From contig BLAL01000047.1 of assembly GCA_015698045.1 (NCBI GenBank), positions 992,001 through 1,056,000 of the forward strand: a DNA stretch of 64,000 nt. The letters are read 5' to 3'. The position numbers and the translations under genes are program-made. The notes under the pieces were generated by a model, which was given only the letters and a program-made list of their open reading frames with translations, did not search any database and was not told the DNA's origin. The DNA is from Rhizophagus clarus. Lineage: Eukaryota; Glomeromycota; Glomeromycetes; Glomerales; Glomeraceae. How positions within the stretch are numbered: the stretch's first letter is position 1; the number at the start of each line of letters is the position of its first letter. This document shows positions 24,076-35,612 of the stretch, one piece after another.

Positions 24076-24083
24076 TATAAAAG
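24076..24083 (+). promoter_or_regulatory. TATA box of the MLKL-like gene
   Basis: TATAAAAG lies 113 bp before the ATG at 24189, in a sequence context much like that of the upstream gene. Confidence 0.55.
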
Positions 24084-24188
24084 GTCACTTAGTTTCCTTT
24101 TTTAAATATCAAAACTTCATTTTCTTTTAATTACTTTATAAAGGATAATTGGTTAAAATTTTTTTTGGGGTAATTTATTCGTCTAAAA

Positions 24189-26825
24189 ATGAAAGGGAGA
24201 GATGCAATAGAAAATTCAACAGATTTTGTATCAAGTGCCGTTACAATGGCCAATAGTGCAGCTTCTATGGGAGGTACAACTGGGACAGCAAAAAAAGCAT
24301 TAGGAGTTGTAGGATCAGTAGGAGATGCTATAAAACCATTTGTACCTTTAATAGCGGCAGTAACAATAACTATAAGTGAATGTATAAAAATTTATGAGGA
24401 TGCACAATATAATAAAAAAATTTGTAATTCTCTGATGGATAGAGTTGAAACTGCTGATTTGGCAATAAGAACTTTAAAAAGACGTAAACAAGAAAATGAA
24501 AATAAATTTCGTGATTCAGAATATTATAAAGCATTTTTACGTTTTGTTGATATTATGAAAAAAATTAAATCTTTCATTAAGGATGTATCACAGATTCAAG
24601 GTTTCAAAAAATATGTTAAAGCTACCGCTATTAAAGATAAATTTAATAATTTAGTTAAAGAATTTGAGGCTGTTATGAGCGATTTAAGCTTTACTATGGC
24701 TATCGCCAATGATGAACAAAGAAGACTTGATCAAGAAAGTCTTAATGATGATATCGCTCAAATGAATAAGGTATTTAAACCGTTTTATATTATTTTTAGA
24801 TTATTATTATTTTGAATTAATTATTATAATTTTTTTTTTCCTATAGTTTTTAAAAGAGATTCAAGGTGGTATTATTGAAAAAAATGATACAATAAATACG
24901 GTTCTCCAAGAAGTAATTATTATGAAAAATAAAGTGGACCAATTAAAGGATCAAAGAAGACCTGATTTACCAATATCTGAAACGCTTAAAGCTACAACAA
25001 TTGATCCAAAAGAAATCGTAGATCCTATAATTGGAAAGAAAACCGATTGTCGCGGTAAAAAGGAACCCTTTATTTATAAAAAATCTTATAAAGCTGTGGA
25101 AGTTGCTTGTATACCAAGAACGATTCCTGAAGATGACTCTCCTCAAGCAAATAAAATACAAGCTCAACTAGCCATACTTGGAAAATTACGAGATTCTCCA
25201 AATATATTGAAATTTTATGGGCTTTCTCATTTAGATAGTCAGATGGTGATGGTAGTAGAGTGGGCAGAATTAGGAAGCTTAAGAGAAGTTTACAACACTT
25301 ATGATATTGCTTGGCCATCAAAAGTAAATAATTCTTAATCACCTTTTTAATTTGTTAGTAAAATAACGAAAAAAAAAATATTTCTTCCCTCCCCCCCCCC
25401 TTCTCAAAAATAGGTTCAGATTGCGCTTGATATTTGTCGTGGGATAACATTTTTGCATACTTGTTCAATTCTTCATCACGATATTCGATGTGCAAACATA
25501 ATGATGACATTACGTTTAGAACCAAAAATTACGGGATTCGAATATGCTCGTTTAACAACGTCAGCCACAACAAGCATGACTGAAATAACAAAGGTGGTTC
25601 ATTGGTTAGCTCCTGAAAAACTGAGACATGCCAAAGACCAACCATATAATACTAAATGCGAAATCTTCAGGTGAATATGAGCAGGTTGAAATTTTTTTTT
25701 TTTTTTTTATTTCAAATTTCTGATAGCAATTGTTTAGTTTTGGTATGTTACTGTGGGAGCTTGCATTTGAGAAAATTCCTTACGAAAATTGGAATATGGA
25801 AAGAATCAAAGAGTGGGTATTGTCTGGAAAAAGAGAGAGACTTATATTTGGTAGAGATAAACCTGAAATTGAAGAACTTCAAAAAGAATATAAACAAATC
25901 ATAGTAGCGGGTAAGCATATTAAAAATAATTTTGAATGATTAAATTAAGAATTAAAAATTTAATTAAAATTAATTACATCAATTTTTCTCCCTTTAGCTT
26001 GGCAAGACGATCCACAAATAAGAGCATCACTTCAATTTTTATTTATGGAATTAAATAAATTGGCTCAAAAGTATTATGATCCAAGAAGTAATTCTCCAGC
26101 TCTTAAACCAGATAAAACAATAGATCTTGATGGGACATTACACCAAAATGATCCAATATCAGTAAGTGATCAAGGAGGGGAAGATTTACCAGAATTTGAT
26201 GAAGAATTTAGTCTTGATTCAATACCGGAAATTCCTACTTTAGATGATGGTATTTCAGCTCATAAAAAAAAGGATACAACTAAAGCATGGGAAATATTTT
26301 GTGAACATACAAATTTGGGTAGTATAAAAGCAAAATATTGGAAAGGTTATTATTTATGGGAAGGTTATGCAGGTCAAAAGGATCGTAAGCTTGCTTCTAC
26401 GTTATTTAAAGAAGCTGCTGATGATGGTTTAGCTGACGCTCAATTACGTTATGCTTTTAGTTTAGTTGGTAATCAAGGTTCTAAATTTGATCGAAAAGTT
26501 TTTATTGAATATTTAACTAAAGCTGCTGAAAATCAGAATTCTACTGCACAATTTAATCTTGGAGATTTATATTTAAATGGAAAACTTGGCGTTCCACAAA
26601 ATATTGAATTAGGTAAAAAATATTTAAGATTAGCAGCTTTAACAAATCAACCTAAAGCCATCGAAATTTTACAAAAATTGGGTATGAATATTTATAATGA
26701 TAATAAGGTATGCATTTATGTTACCACTTGTGAAAAAAAAAAAAATTTTTTTTTTTTTTTTTTTAAAAAATCTTTTGTTTTGCTGATTTATTTTATAGGT
26801 TAACATGCCGAATGAAAGAAATTAA
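24189..26825 (+). CDS. MLKL-like pseudokinase with N-terminal helical bundle and Sel1 repeats
   Basis: Six exons join in frame: 24189-24770, 24847-25323, 25414-25670, 25738-25910, 25998-26707 and 26799-26825 (2226 nt, 741 aa). Residues 1-200 form a helical region with a Gly/Ala/Val-rich stretch ('AIKPFVPLIAAVTITISE') and amphipathic helices, like the four-helix executioner domain of MLKL and HeLo-type proteins. A helical brace follows (about 200-245), then a kinase fold (about 250-510). In it the glycine loop is absent, the VAIK lysine is replaced ('VEVACI'), HRD reads 'HHD' ('ILHHDIRCANIM', near 378) and DFG reads 'GFE' ('ITGFEYAR', near 393), while 'LAPEK' and 'SFGMLLWELAF' remain. It is therefore a pseudokinase. 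Sel1-like repeats lie at about 608-715 ('KYWKGYYLWEG', 'LFKEAADDGLADAQLRYAF', 'AQFNLGDLYLNGK'). I infer a membrane-acting cell-death or signalling role by analogy only. Confidence 0.8.
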
Positions 26826-26930
26826 AATAACTAGGAAATTTACATGTTATTATATAATGTTACAGGTGGATCCTGTTGTTGAAATATAAATAGTAACGAA
26901 TTTTGTATATGAAATATTGTATATTATATA

Positions 26931-26963
<33 letters not shown>

Positions 26964-27198
26964 ATCATATTATATATAAAAATATAAATATTTAAATATC
27001 TAATAAATTTTTAAATTTTTTGTTGAATATATCCGATTCTCAATAATGAAAATCAGATATAAAATAAAGGGATAATAACATACTCAATCCTGGTTAATAA
27101 TTGCTTTATTTCAAATCTTGTATCACCAAACTTGTAAAACTTGGTATAATTTGTACAACGCGTTTTGATCAGCAAAAAAAATTTTTTTCGATATATAT

Positions 27199-27245
<47 letters not shown>

Positions 27246-27287
27246 AATAATAATAAAATATCTATCTAACATAATACCTTAATAAAA
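26826..27287. other. Intergenic DNA with long T and A tracts
   Basis: A T tract of about 25 (26937-26963) and an A tract of about 33 (27213-27243) lie here. They mark the 3' end of the pseudokinase gene and the 5' leader of the helicase gene. Confidence 0.6.
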
Positions 27288-29893
27288 ATGCCTGCTTCGG
27301 CTATTGTTGATAAAGGTGATTTAAATTATGCTTTTAAAAAAAGCAAAAAATCAAAGAGAAATGAACTAGATTCTCAAAGTAACGAATCTAATGATAATGC
27401 GACTTATGAGAAAAAGAAATCAAAATCCAAAAACAAAAATGAAAAATTAGATAATGATGAAAGTAGTAAGAAAAAACGCAAAAATTCTAAATATTCTGAT
27501 TCATCTTTAACTTCAAGCAAACAAAAGCGTAAGAAACATGACGACGAACAAGATCAAGTAGATGATGAAATATTAGATATTGATGGGAAGAGTGAAAATG
27601 CCCCATTAACTAAGCCACCAAATTCAAAGAAACGTAAATTAAGTGAAAAAGATTTAGCTTCAGTTATAGTAGAAAAAGATCAAGATTTTGAAGATGATGA
27701 TTCCTCAGAATCTGATGTAAAAGAAAATGAAGGGGAAAAAGAGATTCCTGAGAATTTAAGATTAAGCTCATATAGATTAACGCAAACAACTATAGATTTA
27801 TTAAAAAGGCGTGGAATTGAAGCGTTATTTCCTATACAAGCTGCTACTTTTGATATGATTTACGATGGAAAAGATGTTTTGGCTAGAGCAAAGGCAAGCA
27901 GCGTTTTTTTATCATGATAACGTTTAAGTGTTACACATATATTTATTTATTTAATATATCTTTATATTACAGACTGGAACGGGCAAAACATTGGCATTTG
28001 TTTTACCAATTACTGAAATTCTTTTGGCTCAAAATCAAAAGGATAATTTTGCCAGTAAACGTCGTGGACGTTCTCCGAGAGTTATGGTTATGACTCCAAC
28101 TCGTGATTTAGCAAATCAAATTTTATCAGAATTTGAATCTATTGCCCCCTCCTTAAAATCTCTTTCTATCTTTGGAGGTGTGTCATATGAATCCCAAAAC
28201 CAAGGGTTACGTGAAGGAACTGACGTGATAGTGGGAGCTCCAGGTCGATTAATAGATCAAATTGATCGTGGTAACATAAAATTAGGAGACTTGAAATTTA
28301 TTTGTTTGGATGAAGCTGATCAAATGCTAGATATTGGATTTGCTGAAAATATAGAGACCATATTACAACATGTAAAAAGTCATAAAGAAAAACAAGGGAA
28401 AGGTGTTGATTATCAAACGCTACTGTTTTCTGCTACGGTTCCTGATTGGGTCAAACAAACCGTAACGAAATATTTGAGAAGTGATTATGTTAACGTAGAC
28501 TTGGTTGGAAATTCTGACAACAAAACCAATGGTATGATTACAAGTTACATAAAATTTAATAGGCTTGTGCAGAATACTAATATAATTTTTGTTTAGAAAA
28601 TATTTGTCATTATGCGATTCGTTCTTCTTGGGCTTCCAGAAAAGATATTATTGGAGATGTTGTTACCTGTTATGCTGGATCGGGGTCATGTGTTATTTTT
28701 TGTAATACGAAAAATGATGCAAATGGTAAATACATGATGCCTTTTTTTTTTTCAGTTTCAATATGTATTAGACATTATTAAAATTAATTTTTTTTATCCA
28801 TAAGAACTTGTGCTTAATGATAAATTGAAACAAGATGCTCAAGTTTTGCATGGAGATATTGCTCAGTCACAGAGAGAAACAACTTTGAAAGGCTTCAGAA
28901 ATGGAAAATTCAAATGTATTATCTGTACTGATGTTTTGGCGAGAGGAATTGATATACCTCAAGTTGGTAAGCTATAATAACAAAACGATGATGTTAAGCT
29001 GTTTTTTTTATCTATACAATACTGTTGAAATTAATCGAATTAATTTTAATTATTAAGATCTAGTAATCAATTGTGAACCACCGAAGGATGTTGAAACTTA
29101 CGTGCACCGTGCAGGTAGAACAGCTAGAGCAGGACGCCAAGGTAAAGCTGTAACATTTTTTAAACCACAAGAAGAATATTTTCTACAAATCATAGAAAGA
29201 GGTGCAAGAATACAATTTCAAGTGGTTGGCCCTCCACAACCACAAGATATTATTTCAGCTACAGCAAATGATGCGATAAAAAATTTAGAATCTGTAGAAT
29301 CGAGCGTTTTACCATATTTTAATTCTACAGCAAAAGAATTAATTGAGAAACAAGGCGCTATTGAAGCATTAAGTGCAGCTTTAGCTTATATAAGTGGATA
29401 TTCTAGTGGTATAAAGAAGAGAAGTTTAATGAGTGCTACTGAAGGATATACAACTATATTATTTAAATTTAATTATCCTATTAGACATGGAAGTTATGTT
29501 AGAAATATTTTTAAAAAACAATTTTCAAACATACCGGAAAATGATGTTATGGCTTTTAAATTAACAAAAGATAGCGAAGGCGTTGTATGCGATATTGTTT
29601 CTAATCATTTAAATGTAAGTGAAGACGGAGTTATTAGTATAGGAGGAAGGCCATGGTATAATAGTAAGACTACTACTTTGGAAATCGCTAAAGAATTACC
29701 TGAATTACAAGAAAGTAAAAATAATAATGGAAGGAATGCATGGGGAAGAAATGGTAGTGGAAATTTTAGAAACGGAAGTGGTGGAAATAGGAATAATGGG
29801 TTTAATAGTAGCAATAAGAATGGTAAAGGAAATGGATATGGAGGAGGAAGGTCAAGTGGAAATCGTGGTAATGGATACGGAAGAAAATTTTAA
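27288..29893 (+). CDS. DEAD-box RNA helicase, DDX21/DDX50 (GUCT) type
   Basis: Five exons join in frame: 27288-27893, 27973-28531, 28597-28725, 28805-28966 and 29058-29893 (2292 nt, 763 aa). A Lys/Ser/Asp-rich N-terminus with several KKRK-like stretches suggests nucleolar import. The helicase core has the Q motif 'LFPIQ', motif I 'TGTGKT' (about 203-208), Ia 'PTRDLA', Ib 'GAPGRLI', II 'LDEADQML' (about 314), III 'FSATVPDW', then '[12 protein letters not shown]', '[14 protein letters not shown]' and VI '[10 protein letters not shown]' (about 501). All are intact. A GUCT domain follows ('[15 protein letters not shown]', 'GGRPWYNSK') and a Gly/Asn/Arg-rich RNA-binding tail. Family members act in rRNA processing. 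The first intron is GC-AG and falls exactly before motif I. Confidence 0.93.
27894..27972 (+). other. GC-AG intron of the helicase gene
   Basis: The 79-bp intron begins GCAAGC after AAAG and ends TTACAG. Only this boundary restores 'ARAK-TGTGKT', so the non-canonical donor is well supported by the reading frame. Confidence 0.85.
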
Positions 29894-30353
29894 CTTAATC
29901 TATGGTATCTATCTAACTATTGATCCCCTTCTAATTTACTAATTTAAGGATATGTAATCGTTTAGATAATTAGTAATTTTTTAGAGATTAATAGAAATTA
30001 TTATATTTTTTAATCTTGAATATATATATAAAACAAATAAAATCAAAACAACCATATGATAATTTAAACCTACGTACACGTAAACGTAAAGTAAAAGTTT
30101 AAATATTTTTTCTATGCATTCATGCATTCATAAAAAACTTATTTATCAAATTACTTACTCCTTCTTTATGAAAACTCAATGAAAATGGAACGAAAATAAT
30201 GAATTCAAAGAAACCACAGCAAAAATATGATGTCCTTCATTAATAATTGCAATTATGCAGCCATTCAGTAATGCTTGATGATTGTCATGTGTATTACGTT
30301 ATCCCCATAGTCATGTTATAAATTGATAACCGATTTTTTCTTTTTTCTAAAAA
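29894..30353. other. Intergenic DNA
   Basis: 3' flank of the helicase and 5' flank of the MYB pseudogene. No other content seen. Confidence 0.5.
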
Positions 30354-31360
30354 ATGTTTTATTTGCAAATAAAAATTAAATCGTTCAATGTTAATAGGTT
30401 TAATAAAATTCTACGACAAAACAAACTACTATCAAAAGGCAAGACACCATCACAAAACAAAATGTCTTCGCGAGCAACAAATTCAATTCAATCATTTATA
30501 AAATCAATAGATCCGGAAGTTGATTTAACTATGAAAACTATTCAGCGAAAAGATATAATTAAATCAACTAAATCGAAATATGCAACAAAATATTCAAAAG
30601 AAGAGAAACGAGTACTTTTTGGAGCAGTAATGAAACATAGTGGATCTTGGAAATTGATTTCAGAAAAATATTTTTCATCAAAAAGATCTCCACTATCTTT
30701 ATCAATAAAATGGGTCCAAATCAATCAGGATAATAAATTACCCCTTTCATTTTATTTTAAGAATAAAAATCATTATATTAAAGAATGGACTAAGAAAGAA
30801 GATAAAATTTTAATTGAAAAAATTAATAAATACGGAGTTGGAAGTTGGGCTAGAATTTCAACGTATCTCCCTAAAAAAGTACAACCCAAATTAGTTATAG
30901 ATATAAAAAATTACCATTCCTATCAAAAAAAGGAAAATGGTCAAAAGATGATGATCGATCCTTACTTGATTTGGTTAAAAAATTTGGCAAAAACTGGGTG
31001 ATATTTAGCGAAATATTTGACAGACCATAATATCATAATATTAGCCGAAGATATGTTTCTCTTACGAATCCACATAAGCACTGAACCAGTAAAGAAAATA
31101 TTAAATTAAATAATGCTATTATTGAACATGGAGAAAATTGGTATGAAATATTAAAATTATTTCCACATCGTGAGTTAAATGATATTAAAGCACATGATCG
31201 ATCAAATCCAAGATTAAATCCTTTTGTTAACGTAGGTAAATGGAATACTTCTGAAATTAAGAAATTTGGAAGGGATTGGGAGAATGTTTCAAAATTAATC
31301 AAAACAAGGTCTCCTATGCAATGTTACACGTATCAATATGTACGTAAGAAAAAAGAATAG
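30354..31360 (+). pseudogene. Multi-repeat MYB/SANT DNA-binding gene, broken
   Basis: An open frame from 30354 (alternative start 30462, 'MSSRATNSIQ') gives 215 codons with two MYB repeats: 'YSKEEKRVLFGAVMKHSGSW' and 'EWTKKEDKILIEKINKYGVG'. Past about 30930 the frame changes at an A run, and a third repeat ('KWSKDDDRSLLDLVKKFGKN') continues in another frame. Stops then appear near 31027 and 31082, with further repeat pieces to 31360 ('HGENWYEILKLFPH', 'KTRSPMQCYTYQY'). The whole series fits a protein of about five tandem MYB repeats. A truncated two-repeat protein could still be made from the first part. Confidence 0.75.
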
Positions 31361-31650
31361 TCAGGATAGAATTATTTGTATTGCCGAATTTTTTTTTAAA
31401 AAAATCAATAAAAAAAAAAAAATAATTTTATCTTTTTCTATTTCTAACACAAGATGACTTTTCTATACTTATACCACTTTTTTTTTTGGTAATTTAATGG
31501 TATTTACTACCTAGTGTCGTGGCAATATCTAAGCTACTAATTCAATACTTTTAGGTTTGCTGATACAATTTAAATACTTTAACCTTAATTCTCTTGGCGC
31601 ACGTACTTGAGAGATTATTAAGATTAAATAACTTGTATACAAACCAAAAT
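31361..31650. other. Intergenic DNA
   Basis: A and T tracts, no gene. The dispersed repeat starts at its right edge. Confidence 0.4.
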
Positions 31651-32465
31651 GGGAGTCCTAGGACAAAATCCGAAAATGTATTCAGAAAGTTCCCAATCAC
31701 TCTTCCGAAGCCTTTCTAGCATTATGAACCCATATATTGAATTCAAGCTTTAAATCAGGCTGGGGCTTAACTCACGCTTCTTGGTATAAAATTTTACCTT
31801 CAGAAGCCAAGAATTATACTGTTTGATTAATGTTTCTAGCCCGATTTTATTCCTAAATAGTATAACAAAAAATTTATGCCATATTGCTTGCCTTAGAAAC
31901 GATCATAAAGCACCGAGGACCGAAGTGTCCGAGTGTGCTTTATGCGATTCTTTGCAAGCTTAAAATGCATACCAACATTTTATGTTATCCTAGAATTAAT
32001 TGTTGAGGTGATTCATAGACGCTAGCAAAATAAAAATTTTGGTACAAATCTGCAAGGTGCGTACCAAAATTTTGTATGTTAACAATAAAATTTAAAAACT
32101 ATAGCTCATGTTCTAGTATAACGTAATTTTTTGCTATACAAGAAACCATTCTATAGCAGAATCATTTACATAAACATAACGTTATTAAGTCTAACCTGCA
32201 AAAGGTAAAGGTACCAAAATTTCGAATAGGGTACCAAAATTTTATAAATAAATATCTAAATTCTAAATCCAAAAACTCTAAACCGTGTTATAGCATGCAG
32301 ACATTCTAAAGATCCGTTTTATTTACATGAAGTTAGGACAAATTAGGCACTATGGTACCAAAATTTTCGAATATATAGAAGTAATAGGTACCAAAATTCT
32401 ACCAAAATTTTGATAGGCTATTTCTCATTTATTAGTGCCCTAGAACGCAACCTGTTATAGTACTG
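31651..32465 (+). repeat. Dispersed terminal-type repeat, copy 1, with hairpin and iterated GGTACCAAAATTT motifs
   Basis: Shares order and patches of sequence with 51009-51700: GTATTCAGAAAG near the start, CTAGCCCGATTTT, TATGCCATATTGCTTGCC, CACCGAGGACCGAAGTGTC and TATGTTATCCTAGAATTAAT. A 74-nt inverted repeat lies at 31886-31959. After it, GGTACCAAAATTT-type motifs occur about seven times on both strands, spaced by diverged units of about 130 bp. The repeat lies directly before the reading frame of a fossil element at 32592. Part of it recurs inverted at 35613-35657. Confidence 0.7.
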
Positions 32466-32591
32466 GGAGACGTAAAACCTGAAGAATATAATTAATTAAT
32501 ATTTAAAGAAAACTTTTTTATAAGTACTATTATATAGTACTTACGATACTATAATTAAATATAAGCATTATATAGCAAATGTAATACTATA

Positions 32592-33560
32592 ATGGTTAGT
32601 TATAGTTGTGATAGATGTGGTAAAAACTTTCCCGCCAAAATTTACCCGTTTCTGTTCAAATACCGGTGCAAGCTTCAATACCTACCCATGTTCCAACTCC
32701 AGTTCATGAACCAGAACTGCAAACCCTCAATGTACCCAGCCTCAATCGCTAACTTCTGCTCCAGTAGTTCATATCCGAGGAAAGGATCAAAGAAGGGAAA
32801 TCCCTATCAAGCAGGTCAAAGACCAAGTGGTCAGAAGAGAATCACTACTAAAAAAGAGGCTGAAAAATGGGTCAATCGGTCAATCAAAATGCCAGAAAGC
32901 CAGGTGAACATTTTAAAACATGGGGTAAGTTTACTAAGAAGATGGAGTGTGCTTGGTTTAGGAGATCATGATAGGCCAGAAGACTTGAATTAATGTATGC
33001 TTCTATGTCATGATCTGATCCTAAAGCAGTTCGTCCGACAACAAGAGAAGAGTTAGAAAAATATGAAAAAATAGCCAAGCCAGTAAAGCTGGACCTGGCC
33101 CACCAATAATTCTAGATTTACAGGTGGAATGCGTGCAATTCTTTCAGAAGGGGATATAGATAGGCATCTAGATCTTATAGTAGAGGGAAATAGATGCACA
33201 GGTTGAGCAAACGTTAAAAAAGGAATCTGGATTTATTCTTGAATAAATTCTTACAATATTTACTGAGGCATATACATACCGTCGAGCCATGAGAGGACCT
33301 TACATTCCTACTCCCAAAAAGCTTGCCAATACAAAATGTATTATCAATCCTGATAATAAAGGTCTAGTTGATCCAGAGATAAATAAACTATCAGAAAAAT
33401 GTCTTCAAGGTGCATTAAGTGCTTATTTCACATAAAAGGATGAACATACAGGACATCTTGAACGAATTTTTAGAGCTAAGAAACTCAAGCCATATTTAAA
33501 GAAGATTAAGCTAAATGGTATCCCTATGCCTACTCCAATCTGCCCATGAATCTTATGGGC
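32592..33560 (+). mobile_element. Fossil virus-like element, possibly PolB-bearing (Polinton-like), broken
   Basis: It begins with a zinc-finger-like start ('SYSCDRCGKNF') common to Rhizophagus mobile-element proteins. Downstream are scattered segments recalling the N-terminal part of PolB-type element proteins ('IPMPTPICP'-like and 'KDEHTGHLERIFRAKKLKPY'). It is heavily broken, with many breaks, and appears old. It is preceded by the terminal-type repeat 31651-32465, and an inverted piece of that repeat at 35613 suggests a former right end. The family assignment rests on memory of relatives and is tentative. Confidence 0.4.
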
Positions 33561-34896
33561 AAGAAGACGTGATAATGTTTTAGACGAACTAGATATCCAA
33601 AAAAATATACATTTCGTTCTTTTTCTGTACTATACTTTAAAGATAGTCGAATAGGCACTGTTGTTAGCTCTTCGTTAGAGCCATCTGTATAATATTGAAA
33701 TTTAACTTGTGGAGGAAATTAATATGTCCATCTCCAATGAATCGTTTCAAATTGAAGCGTTATGGAGATATTTAACTTGTCAGTCATGTTATGCAATATT
33801 GATTCTTTGTTGGTAACAAGAGGCACATACGCATACCATGAAGTTAGAATATATCAATGCTTATTGATGTTTTAACTGTTTATCCAATATGCTGTATAAA
33901 GGCCCATTCAGTTTTAAATTGGATCGTTTGACTGACTGCTGATAATCAAGTGCCTAACCAATTTCCCACATATTTTTCCATGGCTAACAATTCCCATTGT
34001 TGTTGTCTTTTTTACTAAATCCTTATGCTATATAATTCGCTGAGAGTTGATGCTCATTCATTGGGTTGACAGACTTGATTGAGAAGGTGGTGTTGAGAAA
34101 TATGTGGTTTGAGCTAATAATCATTGTGTCTAATTTCATGTGGAATTCCCATTGCAACATCTTTTTATGCTGCCAGCTTTAATTTATTTTCAAAAGAAAT
34201 GAGTTATGAAGGTGTTAGAGAAGTGAAATAAACAACTCATGAAAAACATACCAAAAAGTTCATCGAAATTTATGACTGAAATAATAAATAATTGTACAAT
34301 CATTCCGGAATGAATGCCATGCAAGCTTATAATTTCTGCTGATGTTAAATTACAGTATAATAATGTGAGCCATCAATTTCAAAATAATTATTAGCTAGCT
34401 CAATTACATATTTCGAAAACTCGTAAACTAATTCCGCGTGATATGACTGATATCTCTGAGGATACGAACAATCAATTTCTGATTCTAGACGATTGATACT
34501 AGAAGACCTGTAATACAAAAGATTTTGTGAATGAGACATTCTTATTTCATAGCCGTATTTCCCTGATTTGTGAATTCAAATACTAAATACTAAAAACATT
34601 CTTTTATTAACATAAGATATTCTTGATAAATTGGGAGTATATTATAATTCGGCTCCGTTTGGTATGATTTTCAGAAAGTTTTCCTGATAAATCAAAAAAA
34701 ATCCCATTCTAAATAAAGCTTCCCTGATTTCGACAACAGATCCCAACATTTCGCATGTCTGATTTTCATTTGTATAACTCATCTCGTTTTAATGACTAAT
34801 TCAATACTTTTTATACATTTGAAAAAACATATATAAGTATAAAAAGAAATAACTTATAATAACAGCATATAACTTCATAACAATTATAATTTCATT
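33561..34896. other. Decayed or unrecognised DNA
   Basis: No gene I can name. A 64-codon minus-strand frame at 34345-34539 ('MSHSQNLLYYRSSSINRLE') has a plausible start and may be a first exon, but has no recognised family or clear splice site. Confidence 0.35.
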
Positions 34897-35223
34897 ATGA
34901 ATCAGAAATATTTTATTATTTTATTTAATTTACTTGTATTTTTTTTATGCATGTTGAAAAAACTCACGGGTGTGATAAACCTGCCGGTCGAGAAAGTTGT
35001 GATACCAGTATATTAATTTCAGCAACACTGGATTCGAATTCTTTAAAGGTCCTAAATATGTTAATAATTTTAATTGTGATGATCCTGATGATACGTACCT
35101 TCGTACACCTTTTGGCCATACGATCCTAAAGTAAGACCTCCAGTAGACTGTGATGATGAAGGAAATTGTTGTCATATAAATGTAAACTTCCCTTCAACTG
35201 TGACAGCAAATAATTGTGGATAA
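34897..35223 (+). pseudogene. Small secreted cysteine-rich protein relic
   Basis: The start 'MNQKYFIILFNLLVFFLCML' is a typical signal peptide (short N-region, hydrophobic core). It is followed within 300 bp by Cys-containing blocks 'CDKPAGRESCDT', 'NFNCDDPDDTYLRTPFGH' and 'DCDDEGNCCHINVNFPSTV', ending at a stop at 35221-35223. The blocks lie in different frames, so it is broken. In size and composition it resembles small secreted proteins of mycorrhizal fungi. The family is unknown to me. Confidence 0.5.
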
Positions 35224-35612
35224 TAACAATTGGTTGACTAACAATAATTTTATCGTAACAGTTTGAACGAATAATTAAAGTCGAATCGTTTTATTTGATG
35301 AATAAATACAACATTTAGTTTTTATTTATTTATTGTTTTTTAACATTTTATATGTATCTTATTTTTTATTATCCTTTAATGTCCTAATTTGTAAAATTAC
35401 CATTACATAATTAATAAACATTGTTGTACCTGAGAAGTGGAATAATTATTAAATAACGCGTAATTCGCGTTATATAATTTGTAAATTTTTAATTCAATGG
35501 TCGTGCGATTACACAGAAACCTTAATCGGTTTTAAAATAAGTTACTATATATATTGTACAGTTATTAAGATAACGTAAAGTATTGAAGGATTTTGCACTG
35601 GCTTCGCATCTC

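Noticed and set aside
24967-25342. Two minus-strand frames over exon 2 of the MLKL-like gene
   Set aside because: Antisense to a conserved pseudokinase exon.
29605-29942. Frames on both strands over the helicase C-terminus
   Set aside because: By-products of the Gly/Asn-rich repetitive coding sequence of the helicase tail.
34945-35175. Minus-strand 76-codon frame
   Set aside because: Antisense to the secreted Cys-rich relic, which has a signal peptide and Cys blocks.
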